DNA of 64,000 bases from an uncultured Collinsella sp. (GTDB lineage: Bacteria > Actinomycetota > Coriobacteriia > Coriobacteriales > Coriobacteriaceae). Below, piece after piece: positions 18,386 through 28,800 of this stretch (the stretch's first letter is position 1; each line of letters starts with the position of its first letter). The translations under genes and the position numbers were made by a program. The notes under the pieces are model-generated. The model was not told the origin of the DNA, made no database searches, and saw nothing but the letters and a program-made list of their open reading frames with translations. Location of the stretch: positions 1 through 64,000 of the forward strand of contig CAKUGF010000002.1 of assembly GCA_934654585.1 (NCBI GenBank). The letters run 5' to 3'.

Positions 18386-19002
18386 GCATCCATTCCAAGT
18401 CGCTTAAGCGCAGCGCCGAGCAGATCCTCGACACGCATATTCTGCCCATCATACCCGCTCAGGGCAACATCGGTCTCCTGCGGGCTAAAGCCCATGGAAA
18501 GGAGTGCTGCACGGGCGTCATCGATCGCCGAAGGAGCGGCGGCGGGAACCGACATCGCAACCTGGCCGGGAATCACGTCGACCGGCACAAAGCCCTTATC
18601 CTTGGCAAAAGTACTCTTGAGCTCCAGGATCAGACGCTGCGCGGTCTTTTTGCCCACACCGGGAACCTTGGCCATGCCTTTGTCGTCCTCGGCCATCACC
18701 AGGGAATACAGCTGTCCCACGGTATAGGTGGAAAGCACGGCAAGCGCCAGGCGCGGGCCGACGCCCGAGACGGACACGAGCCGGTCGAACATCGTGCGCT
18801 CGTCCTTGGAGGCAAAGCCAAAGAGCGTCATGGCGTCCTCGCGCACCTGCATACGTGTGTAGAGGCGAACCTCGCCGCCGGGTGCAGGCAGCGTGGCGGC
18901 AGTGCCGCCCGAGATGCCGAGCTCAAAGCCCACGCCCGATACATCGACAACGGCCGAGCTCATCGTGGCCTCGACAAGCGTTCCATGGAGCTGGGAGATC
19001 AT
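18382..19002 (-). CDS. ruvA: Holliday junction DNA-binding protein RuvA
   Basis: The product has 206 residues. The N-terminal OB-fold ([12 protein letters not shown], then [12 protein letters not shown]) is followed by two helix-hairpin-helix motifs ([17 protein letters not shown] and [16 protein letters not shown]) and the flexible, RuvB-binding third domain at the C-terminus ([16 protein letters not shown]). It forms the tetramer that holds the four-way junction. Its ATG overlaps the ruvC stop as TGATG. Confidence 0.97.
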   Translation of the reverse strand: MISQLHGTLVEATMSSAVVDVSGVGFELGISGGTAATLPAPGGEVRLYTRMQVREDAMTLFGFASKDERTMFDRLVSVSGVGPRLALAVLSTYTVGQLYSLVMAEDDKGMAKVPGVGKKTAQRLILELKSTFAKDKGFVPVDVIPGQVAMSVPAAAPSAIDDARAALLSMGFSPQETDVALSGYDGQNMRVEDLLGAALKRLGMDA

Positions 19003-19523
19003 CAGTATCCGGTTCCTCTCTGTTGATAGAACTCGCCGCCGGTAAGTGCCCGGGTGCGGCTGAGGTTAACGTGGCAGATGGCGCAGGCCAGGGCATCGGC
19101 GGCATGGTCGGGATGCGGGTCGTGATCGAGCTGTGTGAGCGTACGAACCATATACGCGACCTGTCGTTTGTCCGCGGCGCCGGTGCCCACAACAGCCTGC
19201 TTAATCTGCATAGGCGTGTACTCGCCAATCTCGAGCGCGCATTCCGAAAGCGCCACGAGTGCAGCACCGCGGGCATGCGCCGTAGGGATGGCCGAGCGAA
19301 CGTTGGCGCCAAAGTAAATGCTCTCGATAGCAGCGGTATCGGGGCGGTAGCGCTCCACGACACCCTTGAGGTCGCGGGCGATATGCGATAGGCGCACCGC
19401 GAGCGGACTGCCCGCGCTGGTCTCGATACAACCGTAGGCACGGCAGCGGACCTCGCCGCGCCGCTCCTCGATAATCCCCCAGCCCGTATGGGCCAAACCG
19501 GGGTCGATACCCAAAATGACCAA
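19002..19523 (-). CDS. ruvC: Crossover junction endodeoxyribonuclease RuvC
   Basis: The product has 173 residues and resolves Holliday junctions. The TTG start at 19523 was chosen because GGGGAGG lies 5 bp upstream and the protein then begins MVILGIDPGLAHTGWG, putting the catalytic Asp at the usual position 7. A further upstream TTG (19544) would add seven residues. The other acidic residues are present (AAIESIYFG near 66 and HDPHPDHAADALA near 140). It is the first gene of the ruvCAB operon, and a LexA-type box lies 57 bp upstream. Confidence 0.95.
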   Translation of the reverse strand: MVILGIDPGLAHTGWGIIEERRGEVRCRAYGCIETSAGSPLAVRLSHIARDLKGVVERYRPDTAAIESIYFGANVRSAIPTAHARGAALVALSECALEIGEYTPMQIKQAVVGTGAADKRQVAYMVRTLTQLDHDPHPDHAADALACAICHVNLSRTRALTGGEFYQQRGTGY

Positions 19524-19579
19524 GCCAACCTCCCCTCGCCACAAGCACAGCGCAAGACAAGGCCCCGCGCACTATTCAC

Positions 19580-19591
19580 GAACGTCTGTTC
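19580..19591. promoter_or_regulatory. LexA (SOS) box GAACGTCTGTTC upstream of ruvC
   Basis: The sequence is an exact GAAC-N4-GTTC dyad, the core of the SOS box in Bacillus and actinobacteria. It sits in the short gap before ruvC, where a repressor would be expected. This supports damage induction of ruvCAB. Confidence 0.7.
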
Positions 19592-19632
19592 TAGAATAAC
19601 ACAACGGGGCCAAGATGCTTAGTTGAAGTATC

Positions 19633-19657
19633 GGGGTTGGGAGCGAATCCCATCCCC
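19633..19657 (-). terminator. Hairpin just after the NadE-like gene, possible terminator
   Basis: A 10-bp arm GGGGTTGGGA pairs with TCCCATCCCC around a 5-base loop, only 3 bp beyond the stop codon of the minus-strand gene. No clear T-run follows on the minus strand, so it may be a weak or Rho-assisted terminator. Confidence 0.5.
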
Positions 19658-19660
19658 AGT

Positions 19661-21646
19661 TTAATTCTGGCTAAAGAACGGGAACTGCCTCGGATCCACC
19701 GGCGGCTGCGGCATCGGCGAGCCCTGGGGCCCGCGCTGCGGTCCGCCCTGACCGCCCATCATCTTTTCGATGACGTCCTGGACCTCGCCCTCAAACTTTT
19801 TCATACCCTCATGCAGGCGACGTTGGCCATCCTCGGAGCGCAGCTCCTCCATCTGCTCGGGCGAAATGCCCAACAGGTCACCCAATATGCCCATCATCTC
19901 GCCACGCATACGCTCGCTTGTATCCTCGTCGGCAAAGCGGTTCACCTCGGCGCGTGCCAGCGCATCGACCGTCATGCGTTCCTTGCCGCTCAGCCCCAGG
20001 TCGGACCACGCGAGCATGTACGGCCAAGCGCGCTCGACAAACGAACGGGCCGAGACGATCGGCACCGTCGGCAGCATGCGGCGGGCGGCCTCGCCCTGAC
20101 GCACGAGCATCAGCAGCAGCGAGCAAGCCTCGGGCTTGCCAGCGGCCATTGGGATGTCATCGAAGGGTCGGTTGCGGTCCACGTGCGACTCGAGCGTTCC
20201 ATCGACCTCGCCCGGCTCAAGCCCACCGAGCAGCTGCGCCGCGCGATCGAGCATGTCGACCGGGCCGTCGAGCGTCGAGAGCGCCCGCGCCAGCACGCGC
20301 TCCATGCAATCTTCCACCGCGTTGAGCGTCACGAGCTCCTGCGGCACCACGGCAGACGTACGGTTGCGCACGCGCGCCACAAACTCGAGGGTCGACAGAT
20401 ACACATCACCAAAGGGCGCGTAATCGCCCTGGTAGCCACCGCAAAGCGCCGGTGCCGCCAACGCGTACTCGGTCTTGGAAAGCGGGCTCAGAGCCATCGC
20501 GCCCAGCTCGAGCGCCGTGTCCTCCAACATGAGGCCCAGCGCACGCGAACGCAGGCGCTCGGCATCGCCCGCCGACACATCGCGGTCGAGGACGCGCGTC
20601 GCATCCGGCGCATTGCGCTCAACCGTGCGAATATGCAGGCGCTCGGCAATCGCGCGAACGGCGGCACAACGGGCGGCCTCGGCCTCTTCCTGCGCCGGCG
20701 TAAAGATGCGGTTGCGGTCCAACACCAGGCCGATCACGTTACGCGAGCCCAATGCATCGACAGCCAGCGCCGCAAGCAAAGACGACGGCAGATCGCCCTC
20801 GAGCGCCACCACGGCGCGCGACGCACCATGGGCACGGGCGTTATCGCGCACAGCGAGCACCAGCGCCTGCCACAACCACTCCTCGGAACGAAACTCGGGC
20901 AGCTCGTGGTCCTCCAAAGCATCGAGCATTACGCCGCGCTGAATCTCCTGAACCAGCAGGCTCTCCTCAAAGCACGGCGCCTGGGCCACCACGCGCCCGC
21001 AGTCGTCGAGCACAAACGATCCGCCGGTATACACCGACTCGTCATAGGCACCGACCGGCGCCATGCAGGCAAACCATACGCTGCGCTTGGACGCAATCTT
21101 GCGGTAGGCACCGCTGCGAACGGCGGCAACGGCGGCCGTCTCGCGGTCGGTCATGTCAAACGCGTTGAATTGGAAATACGCAATGAGGTCAACACCGGTC
21201 GGCAACATCTCGAGTTCGCGGTCCAAGTCAAAAATCACGGCGATGCGCACGCCGTCCACGTCGAACACCGGCGGCGCCCAACGCGTGTCGTTGTTCTCAC
21301 CACGCTGCAGGGCAATGCTCGAACGCGCCGGCACCACATGACCGTCCTTGAGCATCATGTAGTCGAGCAGCGGCTGGCCCTCAAACGAAACCGCCGCGGG
21401 CACGATGCAAATCATGTCAAGCTCCTGGATACGCTCGGCGACACCAGTCAAGCCGGCAAGCATGTCGTGCTCAAAGTCGGCAGTGCCCACCAGGCCCCCG
21501 GGCATGGCGCCCATAAAGAGCGGAGCCGGAACGCACAGCACGCGCGCCCCGCGCTCGTGGGCCAGACGAGCCTGGTCCTCGATGCGGCCGCAAATGCCCT
21601 CAATATCACCCAGGCGCATATCGATCTGTGCAAGCGCGAGCTTCAT
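19661..21646 (-). CDS. NAD+ synthase-like protein lacking catalytic residues (probable pseudoenzyme)
   Basis: The product has 661 residues and the two-domain plan of glutamine-dependent NadE: a nitrilase-fold amidase (about 1-260) followed by a NAD synthase-like domain (about 270-520) and a Gln/Pro-rich tail. Both active sites look dead. The nitrilase Glu position is in VPAPLFMGAMP instead of a PE motif, and the nucleophile Cys position reads AVIFDLDRE. The ATP-binding SGGxDS loop reads EGDLPSS. The fold-defining ALAVDALGSRNVIG and LSKTEYALAAP...GDYAPFGDVY segments remain, so homology is clear. A regulatory or binding role is more likely than NAD synthesis. A separate true nadE must exist elsewhere if the cell makes NAD this way. 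Confidence 0.8.
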   Translation of the reverse strand: MKLALAQIDMRLGDIEGICGRIEDQARLAHERGARVLCVPAPLFMGAMPGGLVGTADFEHDMLAGLTGVAERIQELDMICIVPAAVSFEGQPLLDYMMLKDGHVVPARSSIALQRGENNDTRWAPPVFDVDGVRIAVIFDLDRELEMLPTGVDLIAYFQFNAFDMTDRETAAVAAVRSGAYRKIASKRSVWFACMAPVGAYDESVYTGGSFVLDDCGRVVAQAPCFEESLLVQEIQRGVMLDALEDHELPEFRSEEWLWQALVLAVRDNARAHGASRAVVALEGDLPSSLLAALAVDALGSRNVIGLVLDRNRIFTPAQEEAEAARCAAVRAIAERLHIRTVERNAPDATRVLDRDVSAGDAERLRSRALGLMLEDTALELGAMALSPLSKTEYALAAPALCGGYQGDYAPFGDVYLSTLEFVARVRNRTSAVVPQELVTLNAVEDCMERVLARALSTLDGPVDMLDRAAQLLGGLEPGEVDGTLESHVDRNRPFDDIPMAAGKPEACSLLLMLVRQGEAARRMLPTVPIVSARSFVERAWPYMLAWSDLGLSGKERMTVDALARAEVNRFADEDTSERMRGEMMGILGDLLGISPEQMEELRSEDGQRRLHEGMKKFEGEVQDVIEKMMGGQGGPQRGPQGSPMPQPPVDPRQFPFFSQN

Positions 21647-21763
21647 GGCTCAGCCCTTTCCGTCGTAAACCATCGTTGTCGTAGTAAAAGCGCCGGCCGC
21701 ATAATGCAGTCGGCGCTCGCATGTGCATATGCTAGCTATGATACCCCGAGCGGGGGCGCGCTC

Positions 21764-22126
21764 CTAGAATGTCGCGGACCACAGCCCGTGCAGGTTGCAG
21801 TAGGCATAGACGGTACCGGTCTTGGAACCGCCGGCAAAAAACGTCGCGGGCTTCATGCCGGGCTCAAGGTAATGGACCTCTAAGCGGCCCTCGGCCTCAA
21901 GGGCGATCCACTCAATATAGTGCTCGGGCAGGCTGGGGTGCTCGACCGAGCCCACGCGTGCGCGGATCACGTGACCGTCACGCTCGCTCTCGACAACAGG
22001 CACGTGCTTCTCGTGCGCCGCGTCCTCAGTGTTTGCGGTCAGTTCCGTGCAACCGGCAGGGGTTGCAACGTCGTTGCCCAGGGCGGCAATGAGCTTGCCA
22101 TTGGGGTCCTTAAAGAATTTCGCCAT
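21764..22126 (-). CDS. Superoxide reductase (desulfoferrodoxin/neelaredoxin type)
   Basis: The product has 120 residues. The start at 22126 follows AAAGGAGAAC. The C-terminal iron-site ligands are readable: EKHVP (His), HPSLPEHYIEW (two His) and YCNLHGLW (Cys and His). They make the His4-Cys iron centre that reduces superoxide to peroxide without making oxygen. The N-terminal 38 residues resemble the desulforedoxin module but keep only one Cys (AGCTELTAN), so the second iron site is absent. It is a small, cytoplasmic oxygen-defence protein typical of strict anaerobes. Confidence 0.92.
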   Translation of the reverse strand: MAKFFKDPNGKLIAALGNDVATPAGCTELTANTEDAAHEKHVPVVESERDGHVIRARVGSVEHPSLPEHYIEWIALEAEGRLEVHYLEPGMKPATFFAGGSKTGTVYAYCNLHGLWSATF

Positions 22127-22276
22127 GATGTTCTCCTTTGCTGATGTGCCAATGTTCTTGATGGTTCTTATGCCCAAAGGCAGACAAACCATCCACGGCA
22201 TTGCAAATGAACACATAACGGGCGGGGACGATGGGGCAGCGTGTGCCATCCGCCCTGGCGGCCCCACCCGAGCGGG

Positions 22277-25200
22277 TTAGCGCCCGTCGCCGCCCAGCAG
22301 TGCCAGAACATCTTCGCGGGTAAACAGCGCCGACGAGATGCCGTCGCCGCCGAGCACGCTGTTGACCAGGTCGCGCTTGGACTCCTGCATCTGCATAATG
22401 CGCTCCTCGATCGTGCCCTTGGCGATGAGCTTGTACACGGTCACGGTATGTTGCTGGCCAATACGATGCGCGCGGTCAGTCGCCTGGTCCTGCGCGGCCA
22501 CGTTCCACCACGGGTCGTAGTGGATGACCACGTCGGCTGCCGTCAGGTTAAGGCCCACGCCGCCCGCCTTGAGCGAAATCAAAAAGACCGGAACCTCGCC
22601 CGCTTGGAACTGCGCGACCATCTTGGCACGGCTCTCCTTAGACGAAGCGCCCGTGAGCTTAAGGAAGGCGATGTCCTCCTTGGTCAAGCGCTTGCCGATG
22701 ATATCGAGCATACCCGTAAACTGGCTGAACAACAGGATGCGATGCCCACCGTCGAGTGCGCCGTGCACGAGCTCCATGCACGTATCGAGCTTGGCGCTCC
22801 CCGCCTTGTAATCCTCGTAGTGTAGACGCGGGTCGCAGCAGATCTGGCGCAGCTTGGTGAGCTCGGCAAGTACCTTGAGCTTGTCTTTCTTAAACTCGGA
22901 TGCCTCGCGGTGCTGCACCTGCTGGGCGATGCGGTCCTGGTTTGCCAGGTACAGCTTGCGCTGCTCGCCGGTGAGCTGCGCCATGACCGTATCCTCGATC
23001 TTCTCGGGCAGGTCAGCCACCACGTCTTCCTTGACACGGCGCAACACAAACGGCGACACGAGTGCCTGCAGGCGAGCGGCACTGTCACCCTCGGCATGCT
23101 CGACGGGACTTTCAAAGCGCTTGGCGAATGAGTCGCGCGTGCCCAGAAGGCCCGGCATTAAAAAGTCGAAGATGCTCCAAAGCTCGGACAGACGGTTTTC
23201 GATAGGCGTGCCCGTCAGGGCAAAGCGCACACCGGCGGGCAGGCGCTTGGCGGCGCGCGCCACCTGCGTGAGCGGGTTTTTAATGTACTGGGCCTCGTCG
23301 AGCACCACGCGGGCAAAGTCCTGCTCGGCATATTCGTCGATATCGCGGCGCATAAGGTCATACGAGGTCACGACCACGTTATGCTCAGCCACGCCGGCAA
23401 TCTGTACGCGACGCTGCGCTTTGGCGCCAACGACGGCGCACACGTCGAGCGAAGGCGCAAAGCGCTCCAGCTCGGCAGTCCAGTTGTACACGAGCGACGC
23501 CGGGCACACCACGAGCGTGGGCTTGGTGTCCCCCGCCTCCACGCGTGCCAGGATATGCGCGATCATCTGCAGCGTTTTGCCCAGGCCCATGTCGTCGGCC
23601 AAAATACCGCCAAGGCCCAGATGCTCGAGCGAGCCGAGCCACTGATAGCCATCGACCTGGTAGCCACGCAGCGTGGCCTTGAGCGAGGCGGGCACCGTAA
23701 AGTCCATCCTGCCGAGCGTGTCCAGGCGCTCGACGGTGCGGCGGAACGCGGCATCACGATCGACCTCGAGCGCAGGCGTGCGCGCGAGCATGCTATCGAC
23801 AAACAGGGTGCTCGATGCGGGAAGCGACACGCCGTCCAGCAGGTCGACGGCATCGACGCCCAGGTCCTCGGCAAGGCCAAACGCGGCGCGGGCGCCCTCG
23901 TCCAGGCGAATGATGTCGCCCGATGTCAAGCGCGCGAACGTCTGGTGACGCTTGTAGGAATCGAGGTAGATGGCAAGGTCTGCCGCCGAAAGGCCGCTCG
24001 CACCCAGCTCGACATCGAGCAGGTTGCTCTTGACGGTCGCACGCACCGAAAGCTTGGGCGCGGAGCGCACCGAAATTTGACGCAGACGGTCGCTGAGCAT
24101 GACCTCGCCAAGCTCGGACAGGGCAGACAGGCCCTCGGTCAGCAAATGGAACAGACTCTCGTCATCGCGCTCCTCAAACGCCAGACCGCCCTCGTAGAAA
24201 TCGAAGTACATGGCAGCCGTGTCCATAACGCGAAACTCCGCCACCATGTCGCGGGGTGGCACTCCGGGGCGCTGGTCTTCGAAGGGGCTCCCCGGAGCAC
24301 CCAGGCTAAAAAGATCTGCCGACCAATCGCCGTAGGCAACCGTGATCTTGCAGGTCACAAGTCCGTCGTCAACACCGATTGCCATAGCAAAGCTCGGCTC
24401 GGGCGCCACGGTGTCGAGCACGGCGGGAGCGGTGAGGTCGGTGTATTCGCGCAGCACGGGCAGCGCCATGCGGCAGAACTCGCCCACCTGTTCGGCGGCG
24501 ATATGGACCGGCGTGCGGCAGGGCAGCAAACGCGACAGAAACGGTGCAGCATGCTGGGCAAACGCCGCGTCGGTACGGCGCGCGCGGTGCGTGTCGACCA
24601 GATAGGCAACATCGCCCGAGGCAAAGCAATATGCATCGGCCGGCAGGCGCAGATCGTAGCTGCCACCAGCCGCCGGCGCGATTTTGGCGGCGAGGAACGG
24701 TGGGCGCTTAGACAGCGCCTCGTCCTCCCCTTCCGGAGGCAGTTCAACCGCCACCTCGTAGGAACGGTGCGTCGTCGTCCCCCGTGACCAGGCAGGCTCA
24801 AAGGAAATGGTCCCGCCGCGCAGCAGGTCCAGCACGTATACGATGTCATGCTCGGATAGCGGCAGCTGGCGCTCGGCGACAAAGCCGCTGCGCGCAAAAT
24901 CGTACGCCGCCGAGCGCGAGCTCGTAATGTCACCGAGATAGGCAACCGTCGTCGCAACAAGGTCGAGCAGGCGCACCGAAACCTCGTCAAAGGCCTCGGT
25001 CGTATGGAGGAACGTGAGCTTTTTGCCATACGAGAACGTGCCGCCGCGCATGTAGGCGCCGGCCATGCCGTCAATGTCCTTGACCACGTAGGACACCGAG
25101 CCGCAGCGAATGCGAAACTCGAGCGCCCAGCTAAAGCGGTCGGCAAACAGCGGATTGTAGTACGGCACCAGCGAGGGTTCCAACACCGCCTTGGGGGCAT

Positions 25201-25741
25201 CGGGGTCGACGGTGGCGGCGAGCTTGCGGCGCATGCCCGCCAACTCGTCCATGCGCGCGTCCGAAAGATCGGAGAGCGCTTTGATGAGGCTCGGGCTCGT
25301 GGGGACCGGTGCCGGAAAGGGAAAGTTGGGGTTGACCGCCGGCGCGGCGGACGCGGGGCGCGCAGGCTGCTTGGGCGCCGCCGTAAACGTGCGGACCGGC
25401 GTGCGCAGGCCCTCGACGGACTCGGTGCCGCTTGCGTCCAGATACGCAAGCGCCGTAGCGATGGCGTGCTTGCACATGCCAGGGTAGCGGTAGGCGGCGG
25501 GGCAATCGCAGTCGTAGTCGATAACCTCGTGCTCGTCCACATCGAGTTCCACATGCGTCTTGTACAGGTCGCCGCGCGAACCGCGCACCGTACCCTCGAC
25601 CGTCACGTTCTTGGAAAAGCGCGAGCCGGAGTCCTCAAACGACAGCACGGCGCCGTTGAGCATGAGCGAACGCCCCTTCATAAAGGTGCCGCTGAGCGCC
25701 GCTTCCTTACGAAGCGCCTGCACAAACGTCCCCTGTGCCAT
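22277..25741 (-). CDS. SWIM-domain SNF2-family ATPase/helicase
   Basis: The product has 1154 residues. The ATG at 25741 follows GGAGG. A SWIM zinc finger (CDCPAAYRYPGMCKH) lies at about residues 62-80. After a roughly 550-residue middle region comes the Swi2/Snf2 motor: DDMGLGKT near 715, DEAQYIKN near 815, TGTPIENRLSELWSIFDF near 850, and the C-terminal motif VI QATDRAHRIGQ near 1090. These ATPases translocate on double-stranded DNA or remodel nucleic-acid complexes. The bacterial members with SWIM fingers have no settled role. It neighbours dnaE and addAB, so a repair or replication link is possible but not shown. Confidence 0.93.
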   Translation of the reverse strand: MAQGTFVQALRKEAALSGTFMKGRSLMLNGAVLSFEDSGSRFSKNVTVEGTVRGSRGDLYKTHVELDVDEHEVIDYDCDCPAAYRYPGMCKHAIATALAYLDASGTESVEGLRTPVRTFTAAPKQPARPASAAPAVNPNFPFPAPVPTSPSLIKALSDLSDARMDELAGMRRKLAATVDPDAPKAVLEPSLVPYYNPLFADRFSWALEFRIRCGSVSYVVKDIDGMAGAYMRGGTFSYGKKLTFLHTTEAFDEVSVRLLDLVATTVAYLGDITSSRSAAYDFARSGFVAERQLPLSEHDIVYVLDLLRGGTISFEPAWSRGTTTHRSYEVAVELPPEGEDEALSKRPPFLAAKIAPAAGGSYDLRLPADAYCFASGDVAYLVDTHRARRTDAAFAQHAAPFLSRLLPCRTPVHIAAEQVGEFCRMALPVLREYTDLTAPAVLDTVAPEPSFAMAIGVDDGLVTCKITVAYGDWSADLFSLGAPGSPFEDQRPGVPPRDMVAEFRVMDTAAMYFDFYEGGLAFEERDDESLFHLLTEGLSALSELGEVMLSDRLRQISVRSAPKLSVRATVKSNLLDVELGASGLSAADLAIYLDSYKRHQTFARLTSGDIIRLDEGARAAFGLAEDLGVDAVDLLDGVSLPASSTLFVDSMLARTPALEVDRDAAFRRTVERLDTLGRMDFTVPASLKATLRGYQVDGYQWLGSLEHLGLGGILADDMGLGKTLQMIAHILARVEAGDTKPTLVVCPASLVYNWTAELERFAPSLDVCAVVGAKAQRRVQIAGVAEHNVVVTSYDLMRRDIDEYAEQDFARVVLDEAQYIKNPLTQVARAAKRLPAGVRFALTGTPIENRLSELWSIFDFLMPGLLGTRDSFAKRFESPVEHAEGDSAARLQALVSPFVLRRVKEDVVADLPEKIEDTVMAQLTGEQRKLYLANQDRIAQQVQHREASEFKKDKLKVLAELTKLRQICCDPRLHYEDYKAGSAKLDTCMELVHGALDGGHRILLFSQFTGMLDIIGKRLTKEDIAFLKLTGASSKESRAKMVAQFQAGEVPVFLISLKAGGVGLNLTAADVVIHYDPWWNVAAQDQATDRAHRIGQQHTVTVYKLIAKGTIEERIMQMQESKRDLVNSVLGGDGISSALFTREDVLALLGGDGR

Positions 25742-25763
25742 CACTTCCTCCAATCAACCCGCC

Positions 25764-25873
25764 AAATGATTTCTCTGGGACGGGGATGAAAAAATCATTC
25801 CCGTCCCAGAAAGACAGCCCCGTTATGCATCACCCAAAATGATTTTTTAATCCCCGTCCCAGAGAAATCATTT
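25764..25873. repeat. 110-bp intergenic palindrome, 36-bp arms, GGGACGGG core
   Basis: Arms at 25764-25799 and 25838-25873 are 36 bp long with a single mismatch and enclose 38 bp. Each arm carries AAATGATTTCTCTGGGACGG or its complement. A third GTCCC unit lies in the loop (25802-25808) and could pair locally with the first arm. The right arm abuts the dnaE stop codon (TAA at 25873-25875), so the element probably ends the dnaE transcript. Confidence 0.85.
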
Positions 25874-28800
25874 TAGATCACCGTTACTCTGCCCTGGTTA
25901 CCCACAATCGCCTTGGCCTCGGCCAGCAGCGGAATCGAGCGCGCGTTGACCTTAGCAGGTACCTCGGCACGCAGCACGCGCCCGTCCACCTGCTCGATAA
26001 AGATCTCCACACGGTCGCCGCCCGGGTTGGTGGTGAGCACCGTGGCAAGACGCGCCATGTTGCCCTGGCTAAAGCGGCTGTTGGGCACCATAACCTCAAA
26101 CACCTTGGGTTTGTTGTTCTCCTCGTTGAGCTCGAGCGGCACGATCTCCTGCGCGATGATCTGGTCGCCGCGGTCCGAGCGCTCGAGTTTGCCCTTAATG
26201 CGCACAAACGCGTCGGACAGCTGCACGCCGGTCTCGGGATCGACCTCGCCGTACAGATACCCCTCGGCCTCCTTGTAGGTCTTGGGGAACACCACGACGG
26301 TGGCCTCGCCTTCCATGTCCTCGAGCTGCACGATGCCCATGGGGTCGCCATTTTTGGTCACGCGCTTGGACACACTCGAGACCATGCCGGCCCACCACAG
26401 TGCCTTGCCCTCGGGAATCTCCTGGTTGATGGTGCCGCCCGTGGGGTTCTGCACTTCGTAGCCGGTATCGATCTGCGAGAACGAGAAGTCGCGCGCTTTG
26501 CTGAGCGCATACTCAAACGGGCGCAGCGGGTGGTCCGAGACATAGATGCCCAGAACCTCCTTCTCCTGGCTCAGCTTAAGGTGGCGGTCCCATTCCTGGC
26601 CATCCGGATCGGGCACGCTCACCTCAAAGCCCGAGCCCTCAACGTCGCCAAACATGTCGAAGAACGACGTCTGGCCGCTCGCGCGATCCTTCTGGCGCTT
26701 TACCGCGGCATCGATGATGTTCTCGGGGTTGTTCTTATCCACAAAGTGCATCATCTGGCGACGCGGATACCCCGTGGAGTCGAAGGCGCCTGCCTTGATC
26801 AGCGATTCGATCACGCGACGGTTGGCCTGGCTCGAGTCCACGCGCTCGACAAAGTCGTGCAGCGTCTTAAACGGACCGCCCGCCTCGCGCTCGGCGATAA
26901 TCGCCTGCGCCACGCCGGTGCCCACGCCGCGGATGCCGGCCAGACCAAAGCGCACGCCCTCCTTGGTAGCCGTGAACTCGGTGCCGGACTCGTTGACATC
27001 TGGCGACAGCACAGGGATACCGTCGTGACGGCACGCCGAGACGTAGTGAACGATTTTGTCGGTCTTGCCCGTATAGGATGTCAGAACGGCCGCCATGTAC
27101 TCGTGCGGATAGTGCGCCTTGAGCCACGCCGTCTGCATAACCAGGATGGCGTAGCCGGCGGAGTGCGACTTGTTAAAGGCGTAAGATGCGAACTCGAGAA
27201 CATCGTCCCAAATCTTCTGGGCGACCTCGCGCGTGTAGTTGTTCTTGATGGCGCCGTTCATCCAGTGGTCGTAGGTGGTCTCGTCCGAGCCATCCTCCCA
27301 GTGGAGCACCGTCGACGTGAGCAGCTTGATCTTTTTCTTAGCCACGGGCTTACGGATACGCGAGTCCGATTCGCCCTTGGAGAAGCCGCACATCTCGACG
27401 GAGATGAGCATAACCTGCTCCTGGTAGACCATGGTGCCGTAGGTTTCGCCCAGAATGTCGTCCAGACGGTCGTCGTAGGAGACCGCCGGCTCCTTGCCGT
27501 TCATACGGTTGATGTAGGACGAAACCATGCCGGCGCCCAACGGGCCCGGGCGGTACAGAGCGATCAATGCTACGACGTGCTTGTACTCGGTGGGCTTCAT
27601 GTTCTTGATCGTGGCCGTCATGCCAGCGGACTCGACCTGGAAGACGCCGGCGGTGTGACCGGAGCCCATGAGCTTAAAGATCTCGGGGTCGTCAAAGGGG
27701 ATCTCTTCCTCTTTGATGTCGATGCCGAAGTTCTTTTTGATGTTGGCTTTGGCCTTGGAGATAACCGTCAGCGTACGCAGGCCCAGGAAGTCCATCTTGA
27801 GCAGGCCCATGTCGGCGACGGTATGGCCCTCGTACTGGGTGATCTCGACGCCGCCCTTGGTGTCGAGCTTGGTCGGCACGTGCTCGTTGACGGGGTCACG
27901 ACAGATCAGAACGGCGCACGCGTGCACGCCCTCGCCACGGGTGAGGCCCTCGATAGAGAGCGCCGTGTCGATGATGCGGCGGGCGTCGTCGTCCTTTTTA
28001 TAGGCCTCGGCAAAATCGGGGTTAAACAGATCCTCTTTGCCGGGTTGTTTGTCGAGCACCTGCTTGAGCTTGACCTTGGGGTCGCTCGAGACCATCTTGG
28101 ACAGGCGCTGGCCCATGTAGACCGGGTAGTCCAGGACACGCGCGGCGTCGTTGATAGCCTGCTTGGCCTTGATGGTCGAGTAGGTGATGACGTGGGTGAC
28201 TTTCTCGGGGCCGTAGAGCTGGCGAACGTGCTCCACGACCTCGAGGCGCCGCTCATCGTCGAAGTCCATATCGATATCGGGCATCTCGGTACGCTGCGGG
28301 GACAGGAATCTCTCGAACATCAGGCCGTTCTCGAGCGGGTCGAACGCGGTGATGTTCATGGCGTAGGCGACGATAGCGCCGGCGGCCGAGCCACGGCCGG
28401 GGCCGACGCCGATGCCGTTGTCCTTGGCCCATTGCACGTACTCGGCAACGATCAGGAAGTAGGCGGCAAAGCCCTTGTCGCAAATGACCTTGTATTCGTA
28501 CTCAAAGCGCTCTTTGATGTTGACGCCGCCGATCTCGCGCGTGGCCCAGTCGTCGCCGTAGTGCTGGCGCAGGCCCTTCTCGCATTCGCGGCGGAACTGG
28601 CTCTCGTGCGTCTCGCCGGGATCGAGCAGCGGGAAGCGCGGCAGGATGATGGAGTCCCAGTCCAGCTCCACGTAGCACTTGTCGGCAATCTCGAGCGTGT
28701 TGTCGCAGGCCTCGGGGCAATACGGGAACATCGCCCGCATCTCCTCCTCGGTCTTCATGTAGAACTCCGAGCCGGTCATGCGCATGCGGTTGGGGTCATC

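Noticed and set aside
19637-21883. Plus-strand open frame of about 750 codons opposite the NadE-like gene
   Set aside because: It is His/Arg-rich, has no family features, and mirrors a gene with recognisable fold motifs.
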